Shown: in pieces, positions 1 to 6,421 of the stretch
Layout: every line of letters begins with the position of its first letter
How positions within the stretch are numbered: position 1 is the first letter of the stretch
NCBI GenBank assembly: GCA_031284275.1
Contig: JAITAD010000016.1
Coordinates: 1-6,421 of the forward strand
Direction: 5' to 3'
DNA: 6,421 nt
Source: Tannerellaceae bacterium
Lineage (GTDB): Bacteria > Bacteroidota > Bacteroidia > Bacteroidales > Tannerellaceae
The notes under the pieces: model-generated
What the model was told of the DNA's origin: nothing
Database searches by the model: none
What the model saw: only the letters and a program-made list of their open reading frames with translations
Made by a program: the position numbers and the translations under genes

Positions 1-165
1 CTGCAACCCTTCGGATGCATAGCCAACCACATAGTGGCCAAAGGGATAGAGAAACGCTTGAAACAGGTCTACCCGACAGTGAGCATACTGTATCTGGACT
101 TGGACGGAGGAACGTCGGAAACGCTACTGCAAAACAGACTGCATTTCCTGATTGCGGAAGGGTGA
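1..165 (+). CDS. C-terminal fragment of a 2-hydroxyacyl-CoA dehydratase / activase-related protein (5' partial)
   Basis: Frame 1 is open from the left edge to a TGA at 163-165, giving 54 residues. The fragment begins LQPFGCIANHIVAKGIEKRL and ends in LLQNRLHFLIAEG. From memory, the QPFGC-x-x-NH signature followed by a G-K-G helix, a strand (ILYLDLDGG here), a T/S-E segment and an N-R-(I/L) helix matches the C-terminal end of the large activase-dehydratase fusion proteins related to 2-hydroxyglutaryl-CoA dehydratase (BadF/HgdC-type activase joined to a DUF2229/HgdB-like part). In that superfamily an activase uses ATP to drive a low-potential electron into an iron-sulfur dehydratase; the substrate of these fusion proteins is unsettled. 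The Cys at residue 6 of the fragment may be functional, but I cannot assign it as a cluster ligand. The stop converges with apbE on the other strand, 19 bases apart. The family call rests only on this short tail. Confidence 0.72.
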   Translation: MQPFGCIANHIVAKGIEKRLKQVYPTVSILYLDLDGGTSETLLQNRLHFLIAEG

Positions 166-184
166 GGGCAAGAGGATAGGGTTA

Positions 185-1195
185 TCAGTGGAGGAGGGAA
201 GGGGAGGAACGGGTTTGAAGGGGGGAATCGGGGGCGGCGAGGGAGTCGGCGTAGATAAAGTGGTAACGGATGGGGGCGGGGCAGGCGGGAGAGGCGAGGG
301 AGTCGGCCAATGGGATAGCCCGATCAAGGCCGAGGGCGTTGAAGGTGGTGGCCAGGGCGTCGGCAGTCATGGCATCCTCGGCGATGACGGTGGCGGAGAG
401 GATATTCTGACGGGAGGGGTATCCCGTACGGGGATCAATGGTGTGGGCGTAGGTGCGGCCATCTTGTCGGTAGTAGTTGAGGTAATCGCCGGAGGTGGCT
501 ATGCCGCAAGGCTCGGTGAGGGATAGGATATCTTGCAGGCCTTCGCCGGCAGGGTTTTCATGGGGTTGGCGTATGCCGATGCGCCATGGTTGCCCTTGGG
601 CGTTATATCCGCAGAGGACAATTTCTCCGCCGATCTCTACCATGTAGTTCTCGGCGCCATAACGGCGGAGGACATCGGCAATGACGTCGGCAGCATATCC
701 CTTGGCGATGGCCGAACAGTTGATTTGGATGCGGGGGTCATCTTTTTGCAGACGGCCGTCGGGGAGAAGGCGTATCTTTTGATAGCCGACGAACCGGAGG
801 ATGCTGTCGATGGCTTGGGGAGTGACGGTGTCGTGCCGCTGATAGCCAAAGCCCCACAGGTTGATGAGCGGGGCGGCGGTGATGTCGAAGACGCCGTCGG
901 AAAGGCGGGATATCTCAAGGGCGCGCGTGATGATGCGGCGCAGATGTTCGTCGGTGTAAGAGGTCTCGTTGCGATTGAGGCGCGCAATACAGGATGTGGG
1001 CAGGAAAGGGTTGAAAGAGTTATTGAGGGCTTGGAAAGTGGAGTCAATCTGCGAGGAGAGGGGTTGCGGGGACTGGTATTTAATGTGGTAGAGGGTGTTA
1101 AAAACAGATCCGTTTTCCTCGTGGTAGGGGGCGACAGTGTTCCTGCAGGCGGAAAGCAGGATGGCGGCGGCGATGGGGAAAAGATGTCGATACAT
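185..1195 (-). CDS. apbE: FAD:protein FMN transferase (ApbE), lipoprotein
   Basis: ApbE uses FAD to attach FMN covalently to Thr/Ser of exported flavoproteins such as the Nqr/Rnf subunits, releasing AMP, and needs Mg2+. The start is taken as ATG at 1195, giving 336 residues; a TTG two codons upstream is in frame but less likely. The N-terminus MYRHLFPIAAAILLSAC is a lipoprotein signal with lipobox L14-S-A-C17. No acidic residues follow the Cys, which fits a periplasmic-facing protein. Family motifs appear in order: GVFDITAAPL (about 101-110), SAIAKGYAAD (161-170), EIGGEI (187-192), ATSGDYLNYY then HTIDPRTGYP (251-260), and the Mg2+/flavin segment EDAMTADALATT (273-284). Length is normal. The gene starts 9 bases after the rho stop, so the two are probably co-transcribed and possibly translationally coupled; no clear Shine-Dalgarno is seen. 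The target flavoprotein is not in the window. Confidence 0.95.
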   Translation of the reverse strand: MYRHLFPIAAAILLSACRNTVAPYHEENGSVFNTLYHIKYQSPQPLSSQIDSTFQALNNSFNPFLPTSCIARLNRNETSYTDEHLRRIITRALEISRLSDGVFDITAAPLINLWGFGYQRHDTVTPQAIDSILRFVGYQKIRLLPDGRLQKDDPRIQINCSAIAKGYAADVIADVLRRYGAENYMVEIGGEIVLCGYNAQGQPWRIGIRQPHENPAGEGLQDILSLTEPCGIATSGDYLNYYRQDGRTYAHTIDPRTGYPSRQNILSATVIAEDAMTADALATTFNALGLDRAIPLADSLASPACPAPIRYHFIYADSLAAPDSPLQTRSSPSLLH

Positions 1196-1204
1196 GGGCA
1201 AATG

Positions 1205-3211
1205 TCATCCGTTCATGGAGAGGAGGAAATCGGCGTTGTTGCGGGTGTTTTCGAGTTGCTTCTTGAGGAAATCCATCGCTTCACCGGGGTTCATATCGGA
1301 GAGGTATTTGCGGAGTACCCACATGCGATTGACGATACCGGGTTCTTGAAGGAGGTCGTCGCGACGGGTACTGGAGGCGGTGAGGTCGACGGCAGGGTAG
1401 ACACGACGGTTGGAGAGCTTGCGGTCAAGCTGAAGCTCCATATTGCCGGTACCTTTGAACTCTTCGAAGATGACCTCATCCATTTTAGATCCGGTCTCAA
1501 TGAGGGCGGTGGCGAGAATGGTAAGACTGCCGCCGTTCTCGATGTTACGCGCTGCGCCGAAGAAACGTTTGGGCTTTTGCAAAGCATTGGCATCGACACC
1601 GCCGGAGAGTACTTTTCCTGAGGCAGGCTGCATGGTGTTGTAGGCACGTGCGAGACGTGTAATGGAGTAGAGGAGGATGACGACGTCGTGCCCGCACTCA
1701 ACGAGGCGTTTGGCTTTGTTGAGGACGATTTCGGTGATTTTGACGTGGCGTTCGGCGGGTTCATCGAAAGTGGAGGCGATGACCTCGGCATCAACGCTAC
1801 GCGCCATGTCGGTGACTTCCTCAGGGCGTTCGTCGATGAGGAGGATGATCATATAAGCTTCGGGGTGGTTGTAGGCAATGGCGTTGGCGATGTCTTTGAG
1901 GAGGATGGTCTTACCTGTTTTGGGCTGTGCGACGATGAGTCCGCGTTGCCCTTTGCCGATGGGGGAGAAGAGATCGACGATGCGGATACCGTTATAGTCG
2001 AATATCTTGGGCGAACGGCGAGCGGTGATCATAAACTTCTCGTTGGGGAAGATGGGGGTGAGGTGGTCGAAAGCGAGACGGTCGCGGGTCTCATCAGGAG
2101 TACGGCCGTTGATGCGCTCAACCTTGACGAGGGGATAGTACTTTTCGCCTTCACGGGGGGGACGGACGATAGCCTCGACGGTGTCGCCGGGGCGGAGGCC
2201 ATACTGCTTGATTTGGGCAGTGGGGACGTAAATGTCATCAGGTGAGGCAAGGTAATTATAGTCGGACGAGCGCAGGAAACCGTAGTTTTCCGGAAGGATC
2301 TCAAGAACGCCGGATGCAGTGATGTGGTTCTCAAAGTCGTAGGACGGCTCGGTCTGGCGGTTCGGTTTCTGTCCGGCGGCGTTTGGGTTCAGGTTACGGT
2401 TACGGTTGTTCTGGTTCGGTTGTTGGTTCGGCTGCTGATTTTGTTGGGCGGTATGCCGGATCTGTCGGTCGGGTTGTTGAGGTTGGGTAGGAGTGGAGAG
2501 TTCGATGACACGTTTGGGTTCAGGTTTGGAACGGGGCTGTTGCGGTTGGGCAGCGGGTTGGGCAGTGGGCGAAGCGGCGGGGGTAGGGAAGATTTGGTCG
2601 AGAACGGACTTGGCGTCGGGGTGGCGGTAAATGATCCGTTTGGCGGGTTGGGTAGAGGTAAGTGCTTCGGCCGTATCAATGGGGGCGGGTACGCTATCGT
2701 CAGTGGTGATGGGTACGGGGGCGGCGGAGCGGGAGAAGGGGAGGACAGGGGGGAGTATCTGGGGATGAATGGGAATGGGAATAGAACCGGCGGTGGGCAC
2801 GGGAGTGACTGGTACGGTGGTATCGGGCATAGCGTCTTGGACGGATGAGGTGGAAGTCAAAGAGGAGGATTTGCGGGGACGTCCACGTTTGCGGGGTGCG
2901 GCGGTAGGAGATTCATCCGTAGTTTCATCCGCTTTGGCCGGGTCTTCGGCAACTTTAGCAGTAGCTTTGACAGCTTTGACAACTTTGGCGGGTTTGGTAA
3001 CGGGCTTAGCAGCGGGTTTGTCAGCCGGCTTAGCAGTGGGAGCGTCGAGGGCTTCGGCGGCGGCAACAGCATTGGCCTGCTCGTCAAGGATACTGTAGAT
3101 GAGGTCTTCGCGAGACAGCTTATCAACCTTTTTCAAGCCGAGTGTGGTGGCGATTTGTTTGATTTCGGTGGATAATTTGGCGTTTAATTCGGAAATGGTA
3201 AAATTTTGCAT
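1205..3211 (-). CDS. rho: Transcription termination factor Rho with large disordered insertion and Walker B Asp-to-Tyr substitution
   Basis: Rho is a hexameric RNA-dependent ATPase that ends transcription. This one has 668 residues against 419 in E. coli, with ATG at 3211. Domains: Rho_N helical domain about 1-46; low-complexity insertion 47-298; cold-shock/OB RNA-binding domain about 299-370 ([15 protein letters not shown], then PDDIYV); RecA-like motor about 380-668. In the motor, E. coli numbering plus 250 fits throughout: Walker A QPKTGKT at 429-435 (K431, K434 match K181, K184), catalytic E461 in [10 protein letters not shown] (E211), Q-loop [13 protein letters not shown] at 529-541, R-loop K576 (K326), arginine finger R616 (R366). 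The exception is Walker [17 protein letters not shown] has Y515 where D265 is expected, codon TAC at 1669-1667. The reading frame is otherwise undamaged. A -7-like box lies about 90 bases upstream, and apbE follows after 9 bases. The identification as Rho is certain; whether it is active is doubtful if Y515 is real. Confidence 0.97.
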   Translation of the reverse strand: MQNFTISELNAKLSTEIKQIATTLGLKKVDKLSREDLIYSILDEQANAVAAAEALDAPTAKPADKPAAKPVTKPAKVVKAVKATAKVAEDPAKADETTDESPTAAPRKRGRPRKSSSLTSTSSVQDAMPDTTVPVTPVPTAGSIPIPIHPQILPPVLPFSRSAAPVPITTDDSVPAPIDTAEALTSTQPAKRIIYRHPDAKSVLDQIFPTPAASPTAQPAAQPQQPRSKPEPKRVIELSTPTQPQQPDRQIRHTAQQNQQPNQQPNQNNRNRNLNPNAAGQKPNRQTEPSYDFENHITASGVLEILPENYGFLRSSDYNYLASPDDIYVPTAQIKQYGLRPGDTVEAIVRPPREGEKYYPLVKVERINGRTPDETRDRLAFDHLTPIFPNEKFMITARRSPKIFDYNGIRIVDLFSPIGKGQRGLIVAQPKTGKTILLKDIANAIAYNHPEAYMIILLIDERPEEVTDMARSVDAEVIASTFDEPAERHVKITEIVLNKAKRLVECGHDVVILLYSITRLARAYNTMQPASGKVLSGGVDANALQKPKRFFGAARNIENGGSLTILATALIETGSKMDEVIFEEFKGTGNMELQLDRKLSNRRVYPAVDLTASSTRRDDLLQEPGIVNRMWVLRKYLSDMNPGEAMDFLKKQLENTRNNADFLLSMNG
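2318..3073 (-). other. Intrinsically disordered, low-complexity insertion within Rho (residues about 47-298)
   Basis: This coding segment has simple, biased composition. In protein order it holds an alanine- and acid-rich linker; K-P-A repeats at about residues 59-92 (2936-3037); the AT-hook-like basic motif PRKRGRPRK at 106-114 (2870-2896); a Pro/Val/Thr-rich stretch at about 127-180; a more ordered-looking island containing [13 protein letters not shown] within residues 191-210 (2582-2641); and a Pro/Gln/Asn/Arg-rich stretch at about 215-285, densest at 256-277 (2381-2446). At the DNA level the last part is an imperfect tandem of GGTT-containing units on the + strand. Rho insertions of this kind are known in Bacteroides; in B. 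thetaiotaomicron the disordered region has been reported to drive Rho phase separation and to matter for gut fitness. That this copy behaves likewise is inference. Confidence 0.85.
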
Positions 3212-3299
3212 GACAAAAGTTAGTAAAGGAGGAGTGTGTATTGTGTGAAAAATAAATGTTCTCGGGAGCGTTTCAGCCTGTTATCAAGCGAACGCGCCG

Positions 3300-3307
3300 C
3301 AAAGATA
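3300..3307 (-). promoter_or_regulatory. Candidate Bacteroides-type -7 element for rho-apbE
   Basis: Read on the minus strand the sequence is TATCTTTG, an exact match to the Bacteroides primary-sigma -7 consensus TAnnTTTG. It would place transcription start near 3290-3295 and give rho an untranslated leader of about 80 bases. No TTTG-type -33 box is found 19-21 bases upstream, so the call rests on the -7 match, the AT-rich setting and the position in the divergent gap. Confidence 0.45.
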
Positions 3308-3328
3308 AACCTCTTTCGGAAATATTTA

Positions 3329-3336
3329 TACATTTG
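3329..3336 (+). promoter_or_regulatory. Candidate Bacteroides-type -7 element for the GH16-GH3 operon
   Basis: The sequence TACATTTG matches the Bacteroides -7 consensus TAnnTTTG exactly. Transcription would start near 3341-3345, leaving about 30 bases before the GTG at 3373. That agrees with the start that puts a short signal peptide at the protein's N-terminus. No -33 TTTG box is visible at the expected spacing, which could mean a weak or activator-dependent promoter. It lies 21 bases from the oppositely oriented rho -7 box, so the two core promoters would overlap. Confidence 0.45.
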
Positions 3337-3372
3337 CAGTGTCGAAATCGGGTAATTTTTTTGAACTATATA

Positions 3373-4194
3373 GTGGATAGGTTTGTTTTGCGGGTGTTCC
3401 TGTCGGCGTTTCTTGTGCCGATTATGTCGGCGTGTAACGGTGAAGAGTCGGCAGGAGAGGCTGGAGCAGACGATTATCCCGATTTCAATTTGGTCTGGAA
3501 GGATGAGTTCGATGGTAACACGTTGGATGAGACCAAATGGACATACGAAATAGGAAATGGCGTTAACGGATGGGGGAACAATGAATTACAATATTATACG
3601 GATTATCCGGAGAATGTCTTTCTCGAAAACGGGGAACTTGTTATCCGTGCTGTGCGTGATGCGACAGGGAGATATACCTCAGGGCGTATCATCTCGCGGA
3701 ACAAGGGTGACCGGACGTATGGCCGCATAACGGCGCGTTTCAAGCTTCCGCATGGGCGCGGCACATGGCCGGCTATCTGGATGATGCCGACCAACAGCGC
3801 TTACGGAGGATGGCCCCGCAGCGGAGAGGTGGATATTATGGAGTTTGTGGGGTATGAGCCGGATGTGATACACGGTACGGTGCACCGCAGCATAGGGTCG
3901 GGAGGTAACGCTTTCACGAACACCATCGAAACGGAAGATAGCCTTTACCACATCGTCAGGTTGGATTGGGAGGAAGATGCGATACGTTGGTATCTGGATG
4001 ACGTCCTCTTCCACAGTTATGCCAATGCACACACAGGGAAAGAACAATGGCCGTTCGACAAGGATTTTTACTGTATCATTAATTTCGCCGTCGGCGGAAA
4101 TTGGGGTGGAGCGAAAGGTGTCGATGCGACTATCTGGCCGCAGGAGTTTCGCATCGATTATCTGCGGGTTTATCAACGTAAGGAAACGCAATAA
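3373..4194 (+). CDS. GH16 family laminarinase-type endo-beta-glucanase, lipoprotein
   Basis: The predicted product is a secreted endo-beta-1,3-glucanase, or a lichenase-type enzyme on mixed-linkage glucan, of glycoside hydrolase family 16. GTG at 3373 is chosen because it gives a compact signal peptide, VDRFVLRVFLSAFLVPIMSAC with the first residue read as Met, and a lipobox ending at C21. TTG at 3361 is an alternative. ATG at 3256 would add 39 residues before the signal and lies upstream of the candidate promoter. The mature protein is 252 residues, a single catalytic domain from about 38 to 268. Catalytic motif GEVDIMEFVG gives nucleophile E152, D154 and acid/base E157. Supporting motifs are TWPAIWMMP (131-139), HGTVHR (167-172) and NFAVGGNWGG (237-246). 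After the lipid Cys comes N-G-E-E-S, an acidic pattern resembling the surface lipoprotein export signals of Bacteroidota, so surface display is likely. Tandem TAA stops end the gene, and GH3 starts 22 bases later. The exact linkage specificity cannot be read from sequence. Confidence 0.93.
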   Translation: MDRFVLRVFLSAFLVPIMSACNGEESAGEAGADDYPDFNLVWKDEFDGNTLDETKWTYEIGNGVNGWGNNELQYYTDYPENVFLENGELVIRAVRDATGRYTSGRIISRNKGDRTYGRITARFKLPHGRGTWPAIWMMPTNSAYGGWPRSGEVDIMEFVGYEPDVIHGTVHRSIGSGGNAFTNTIETEDSLYHIVRLDWEEDAIRWYLDDVLFHSYANAHTGKEQWPFDKDFYCIINFAVGGNWGGAKGVDATIWPQEFRIDYLRVYQRKETQ

Positions 4195-4216
4195 TAACCA
4201 TAGAGAGATTAAGGAT

Positions 4217-6421
4217 ATGAAAAAGAATGTTGTTTGGGGGTTGTGTGCAGTGTTACTGCTGTCGGCTTGTGCGAAAAAGGAGTCGGCTGACCCGTTGGAC
4301 CGCAAAGTGGAGGATCTGTTGGCCAAGATGACCCTTGAAGAGAAAATCGGGCAGTTAGACCAAATCAGTTGTGACGGGAACTTCGATGAAGTGGCGGGGC
4401 AAATCCGAACGCATTTTATCGGCTCTATTCTCAATGAGACGAATCCGCAGGTAATCAATGACCTGCAACGGGTAGCTGTCGAAGAAACGCGGCTGGGTAT
4501 ACCGCTTATCTTTGCGCGTGACGTGATACATGGTTTCAAAACGATTTTCCCCGTTCCTATCGGGCAGGCAGCGTCGTGGGATGTGACGGTTGCGGAAACG
4601 GGCGCTCGTGTGTCGGCCGTTGAAGCAGCGTCGAGAGGTATCCGCTGGACGTTTACGCCGATGTTGGATATTTCGCGCGACGCACGTTGGGGGCGTATCA
4701 TGGAGAGTTTCGGTGAAGATCCGCTGCTGACGTCGAGGATGGGAGTGGCTACGGTCAAAGGTTTTCAAGGTGACGACCTCTCTTCGCCGACGTCCCTCGC
4801 CGCCTGCGCAAAGCACTTCGTTGGTTACGGGGCGTCGGAGAGCGGGCGGGATTACAATATCGCTATGCTGTCGACCGAACAATTGCGGAACGTTTATTTC
4901 CGGCCTTTCCAAGCGGCTGTGGATGCGGGAGTTGCTACGGTGATGGTGTCTTTTAACGAGGTGAACGGTATTCCCAACTCGGGTAACAGCTACATCTTGC
5001 GGGATGTGCTGCGGGACGACTGGAACTTCGATGGTGTCTTGGTGAGCGACTGGAACTCCATCGGCGAAATGATGAACCACGGTTATGCCGAAGGGCCTGT
5101 TCATGCTGCCGAGATTGCAATGAACGCAGGAGTAGATATTGATATGATGAGCCATGTCTATACGCCTTTCCTCGCCCAACTGCTCCAAGAAAAAAAGGTG
5201 AAAGAGGCGGATATCGATGCGGCAGTCCGTCGGGTATTGAAAACGAAGTATAAATTGGGTTTGTTCGACAATCCCTACGTAGAGATTAAGGAAACGCCTG
5301 TCCTCTATGCTCCGGAGCATCTGGAGGCGGCCAAGCAGGCGGCTATCAAGAGCGCTGTCCTGCTCAAGAACGATGGGACGTTGCCGTTGGATAGCCTGAA
5401 ACTGAAATCGGTTGCCGTGATAGGGCCAATGGCCGATGCTCCTCACGACCAATTGGGGAGCTGGGTGTTCGATGGTGAAAAGGCGCATACCGTCACGCCG
5501 CTGACTGCTCTGCGGGAGGCTTTCGGCGAACGGATGAAGATCAATTATGCGGCAGGACTGGAATACAGCCGCGATATGCACCGAACAGGTTTTGCAGCAG
5601 CAGTGTCTGCGGCGCGGGCTTCCGATGTGGTACTTTTCTTTGCCGGCGAAGAGGCCATACTCTCGGGCGAAGCGCACAGCAGGGCGGATATATCGCTGCC
5701 GGGGGCGCAGAAAGAACTGTTGGCGGAGGTGGCCAAAGCAGGCAAGCCGATAGTACTCATCGTTATGGCCGGCCGAGCGATAGAGATATATAAGGAGTTG
5801 CCGCTGGCGAACGCTTATCTCTTTAACTTCCATCCGGGTACGATGGGTGGGCCGGCCATCGCCGACCTACTCTTTGGGAAAGCCGTACCGTCGGGGCGGT
5901 TGCCGATATCTTATCCGAAGATGGTAGGGCAGTCGCCGCTTTTCTACAACCATAAGAATACAGGCCGTCCGCCGTTGGGCGAACTGGAAATGATTGAGAA
6001 TATTCCGCTTGAGGCGGGTCAGGTGTCCTTGGGGAACACGAGCTATTTCCTTGATGCCGGAAAAGACCCGCTCTTCCCCTTCGGTTTCGGGCTGTCATAC
6101 ACGACTTTTGAATACAGCGGCCTGCAGCTTTCCACTGCCGAACTTCCTACCGACGGCGAGCTGACAGCGACCTGTACGGTGACGAACACCGGTATTGTGG
6201 CAGGTGTAGAAACGGTGCAATTGTACATCCGTGACCATGTCGGCTCGGTGACGCGTCCGATCAAGGAACTGAAAGATTTCTGTCAGGTGGCTCTTCAGCC
6301 GGGAGAATCGAAAGTGGTAAGCTTCACTTTTTCCGGCGAGTCACTCCGCTTCTATAACCATAAAGACGAGTCTGTGCTTGAACCGGGTGAATATACGCTG
6401 TGGATAGCCCCCCATAGCGCT
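4217..6421 (+). CDS. bglX: GH3 family beta-glucosidase (BglX-like) lipoprotein, 3' partial
   Basis: This is an exo-acting beta-glucosidase of glycoside hydrolase family 3, expected to release glucose from beta-linked gluco-oligosaccharides. The frame is open for 735 codons from ATG 4217 to the right edge; comparable enzymes are about 740-770 residues, so only the end of the last domain is missing. Signal MKKNVVWGLCAVLLLSAC has its lipobox at L15-S-A-C18; the following A-K-K-E is not strongly acidic, which suggests an inward-facing lipoprotein. Domain 1 is a TIM-like barrel (about 25-350) with RDVIHG (D102 sugar-binding), KHFVGYGASESGRDYN (199-214) and nucleophile D278 in LVSDW. Domain 2, an alpha/beta sandwich (about 370-590), carries the likely acid/base E485 in SGEAHSR. 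After PFGFGLSYTTF (621-631) comes a fibronectin-III-like domain. A purine-rich stretch, AGAGAGATTAAGGAT, precedes the start, though AAGGA sits too close for an ideal Shine-Dalgarno. It probably shares a transcript with GH16. The symbol reflects architecture; substrate is inferred from the GH16 neighbour. Confidence 0.95.
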   Translation, partial: MKKNVVWGLCAVLLLSACAKKESADPLDRKVEDLLAKMTLEEKIGQLDQISCDGNFDEVAGQIRTHFIGSILNETNPQVINDLQRVAVEETRLGIPLIFARDVIHGFKTIFPVPIGQAASWDVTVAETGARVSAVEAASRGIRWTFTPMLDISRDARWGRIMESFGEDPLLTSRMGVATVKGFQGDDLSSPTSLAACAKHFVGYGASESGRDYNIAMLSTEQLRNVYFRPFQAAVDAGVATVMVSFNEVNGIPNSGNSYILRDVLRDDWNFDGVLVSDWNSIGEMMNHGYAEGPVHAAEIAMNAGVDIDMMSHVYTPFLAQLLQEKKVKEADIDAAVRRVLKTKYKLGLFDNPYVEIKETPVLYAPEHLEAAKQAAIKSAVLLKNDGTLPLDSLKLKSVAVIGPMADAPHDQLGSWVFDGEKAHTVTPLTALREAFGERMKINYAAGLEYSRDMHRTGFAAAVSAARASDVVLFFAGEEAILSGEAHSRADISLPGAQKELLAEVAKAGKPIVLIVMAGRAIEIYKELPLANAYLFNFHPGTMGGPAIADLLFGKAVPSGRLPISYPKMVGQSPLFYNHKNTGRPPLGELEMIENIPLEAGQVSLGNTSYFLDAGKDPLFPFGFGLSYTTFEYSGLQLSTAELPTDGELTATCTVTNTGIVAGVETVQLYIRDHVGSVTRPIKELKDFCQVALQPGESKVVSFTFSGESLRFYNHKDESVLEPGEYTLWIAPHSA

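Noticed and set aside
166..184. Possible bidirectional terminator between the two convergent genes
   Set aside because: The 19-base gap and its flanks are purine-rich with no inverted repeat or T-run.
533..1621. Long open frame (362 codons) on the + strand spanning apbE and the end of rho
   Set aside because: It lies antisense to two clearly identified genes across their junction, has no recognisable motif and no signal, and is explained by GC-rich codon usage of the real genes.
2381..2446. Tandem GGTT-type units considered as a non-coding repeat or CRISPR-like array
   Set aside because: The units are imperfect, lack spacers and are in frame within rho, encoding a Q/N/P/R-rich segment; they are coding low complexity.
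2324..2848. Gly/Val-rich open frame on the + strand opposite the Rho insertion
   Set aside because: It is a by-product of the low-complexity Pro/Gln/Asn-coding repeats of rho read backwards.
3225..3233. Perfect Shine-Dalgarno-like AAAGGAGGA on the + strand; its complement in the rho leader resembles the 3' end of 16S rRNA
   Set aside because: The nearest in-frame ATG (3256) is over 20 bases away and the site lies upstream of the candidate + strand promoter; closer GTG/TTG codons give peptides of only about four residues. The anti-SD likeness in the rho leader is short and may be chance.
3378..3385. Second TAnnTTTG match (TAGGTTTG) on the + strand
   Set aside because: It falls within the GH16 signal-peptide codons. 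A transcript starting after it would have only the ATG at 3424, which removes the signal peptide, and the nearest TTTG upstream is at the wrong spacing.
3679..4758. 359-codon open frame on the - strand across the GH16/GH3 junction
   Set aside because: It is antisense to both catalytic domains; its Ser/Ile/Thr-rich translation shows no domain and it has no plausible promoter.
4355..5833. 492-codon open frame on the - strand inside GH3
   Set aside because: It is antisense to a well-conserved GH3 gene. Its Arg/His/Cys-rich translation is typical of a reverse-strand shadow, with no family resemblance.

Overview
The window looks like chromosomal DNA from a Bacteroidales (phylum Bacteroidota) bacterium. 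The reasons are: a Rho factor with a ~250-residue disordered insertion between its N-terminal helical domain and its RNA-binding domain; a GH16 + GH3 lipoprotein pair of the kind found in glycan-utilisation loci; weak or absent Shine-Dalgarno sequences; and -7 boxes of the Bacteroides type TAnnTTTG in the only sizeable intergenic gap. The coding DNA is moderately GC-rich for this order. A Tannerella- or Parabacteroides-like genome is a guess only.

Layout. (1) Positions 1-165, + strand: the last 54 codons of a protein resembling 2-hydroxyacyl-CoA dehydratase/activase-related proteins. (2) Positions 185-3211, - strand: an apparent two-gene unit, rho followed after 9 bases by apbE, a lipoprotein FAD:protein FMN transferase. 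The apbE stop converges on the partial gene with 19 bases between them and no visible terminator hairpin. (3) Positions 3212-3372: an AT-rich divergent intergenic region with two back-to-back -7-like elements, one per direction. (4) Positions 3373-6421, + strand: an apparent operon of a GH16 laminarinase-type endoglucanase lipoprotein and, 22 bases on, a GH3 beta-glucosidase lipoprotein still open at the right edge. No stretch over 300 bases lacks a gene.

The + strand genes form an endo/exo pair: GH16 would cut beta-1,3-(or mixed-linkage) glucan into oligosaccharides and GH3 would release glucose from them. Their lipoprotein +2 to +5 residues differ in a way that suggests GH16 faces outward and GH3 inward. 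No SusC/SusD pair or regulator is visible, so whether this is a full polysaccharide-utilisation locus depends on DNA to the right.

The most striking observation is in rho. The Walker B aspartate, D265 in E. coli and expected in every functional Rho, is read as tyrosine (codon TAC, residue 515), while every other catalytic residue I could align is intact. It is one base away from the expected GAC. It is therefore either a sequencing/assembly error or a rare lesion in an otherwise full-length Rho. The second point of interest is the disordered insertion, with an AT-hook-like motif, lysine/alanine/proline repeats, an ordered-looking island and a Q/N-rich stretch. Otherwise the region is ordinary, and I see no undescribed multi-gene system.
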